A stretch of DNA of 64,000 bases from an uncultured Cohaesibacter sp. (lineage in GTDB: Bacteria > Pseudomonadota > Alphaproteobacteria > Rhizobiales > Cohaesibacteraceae): positions 3,485,501 to 3,549,500 of the forward strand of contig NZ_OY821667.1 in the NCBI RefSeq assembly GCF_963682185.1. Reading direction: 5' to 3'. Below are positions 63,831 to 64,000 of the stretch, piece after piece. How positions within the stretch are numbered: position 1 is the stretch's first letter; each line of letters begins with the position of its first letter. The translations under genes and the position numbers were made by a program. The notes beneath the pieces were generated by a model, which worked only from the letters and a program-made list of their open reading frames with translations, was not told the origin of the DNA and made no database searches.

Positions 63831-63854
63831 AGCCGCCGTTGGAGCGGCTTTTTT
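63831..63854 (+). terminator. Orphan rho-independent terminator
   Basis: AGCCGC / GCGGCT stem around a 7-base CGTTGGA loop, followed by TTTTTTGTTG. No gene is recognised immediately upstream on this strand. Confidence 0.8.
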
Positions 63855-64000
63855 GTTGTATTCCTGCCATTCTCTGTATCGTGTTCCTGGCTCTCTTGCT
63901 CCCTGACATTCGGGCAGATCCAGAACATGAAGGCATTGAGGGAATGGCGTTCATCCGAGGGCTTCGGATCCGCTTTCAAGGGGCCGGACGCTCGACTTTC

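Larger units (their letters stand above)
63143..64000. other. Region right of gcrA to the window edge
   Basis: About 850 bases. The left 300 hold gcrA control sites. I find no convincing gene in 63430-64000: frames on either strand lack ribosome sites and resemblance. A strong plus-strand terminator at 63831 shows that some rightward transcript ends there, possibly a small RNA from 63500-63830 that I cannot identify. A frame open to the right edge after 63857 is too short to judge. Confidence 0.45.

Noticed and set aside
63707-63979. A 90-codon minus-strand frame near the right edge
   Set aside because: Crosses a strong terminator hairpin and has no ribosome site or recognisable motif.
63857-64000. 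Plus-strand frame open to the right edge
   Set aside because: Too short and without a clear start; it cannot be told from chance.

Overview
The window looks like chromosome from an alphaproteobacterium, most likely a Hyphomicrobiales (rhizobial-type) marine heterotroph such as a Cohaesibacter relative. This is inferred from gene content and order, not from a search. Clade markers seen here are GcrA, a DivL-type kinase with tyrosine in place of the phospho-histidine, a TIGR02300 zinc-ribbon protein divergent from aroA, a TsaE-AmgK fusion followed by a MurU-like gene and addB-addA-trxA, the run trpF-trpB-trpA-accD-folC, the run rnd-lptC-lptA-lptB-rpoN-hpf-ptsN, and a DUF1127 gene followed by CCUCCUCCC hairpins.

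Layout. 1-4.2 kb: a leftward PepSY/DUF2271 pair and a small acidic secreted protein, divergent from an OmpR-type two-component system, probably one surface or cation-responsive module. 4.2-11.4 kb: an accessory, partly AT-rich block with three chemoreceptors. One carries a C-terminal PilZ domain, one has its start region split by a run of seven A, and one is interrupted by an in-frame TAG. A decayed IS5-family transposase and a tRNA-Ala(GGC) close the block. 11.8-25.3 kb: housekeeping genes (aroA, a BtuF-like protein, cmk, rpsA, sppA, ihfB, a LapA-domain protein, trpFBA, accD, folC). 25.7-26.2 kb: DUF1127 gene and a three-hairpin small-RNA locus.

26.3-41.0 kb: leftward genes for thioredoxin, AddAB recombination, cell-wall sugar recycling (AmgK/MurU) with tRNA t6A modification (TsaE), the cell-cycle pseudokinase DivL, and S-adenosylhomocysteinase. 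41.3-52.1 kb: an SDR and a YdcF protein, then an exopolysaccharide export and assembly cluster: flippase, GT4 glycosyltransferase, beta-propeller sugar transferase, Wzz/GumC-type copolymerase with a P-loop-less kinase-like tail, WecG/TagA glycosyltransferase and GH5 glycanase. 52.3-59.7 kb: RNase D, LPS transport, sigma-54, ribosome hibernation and nitrogen-PTS genes. 59.9-63.1 kb: ChrA, DUF1150 and an Hsp20 with a ROSE-like RNA thermometer, then gcrA with DnaA-box and CtrA-like sites in its upstream region.

Most of the window is conserved core. The parts most worth attention are the CCUCCUCCC RNA locus, the two damaged or recoded chemoreceptor genes, the polysaccharide cluster, and the regulatory sites at ahcY/divL, hsp20 and gcrA.
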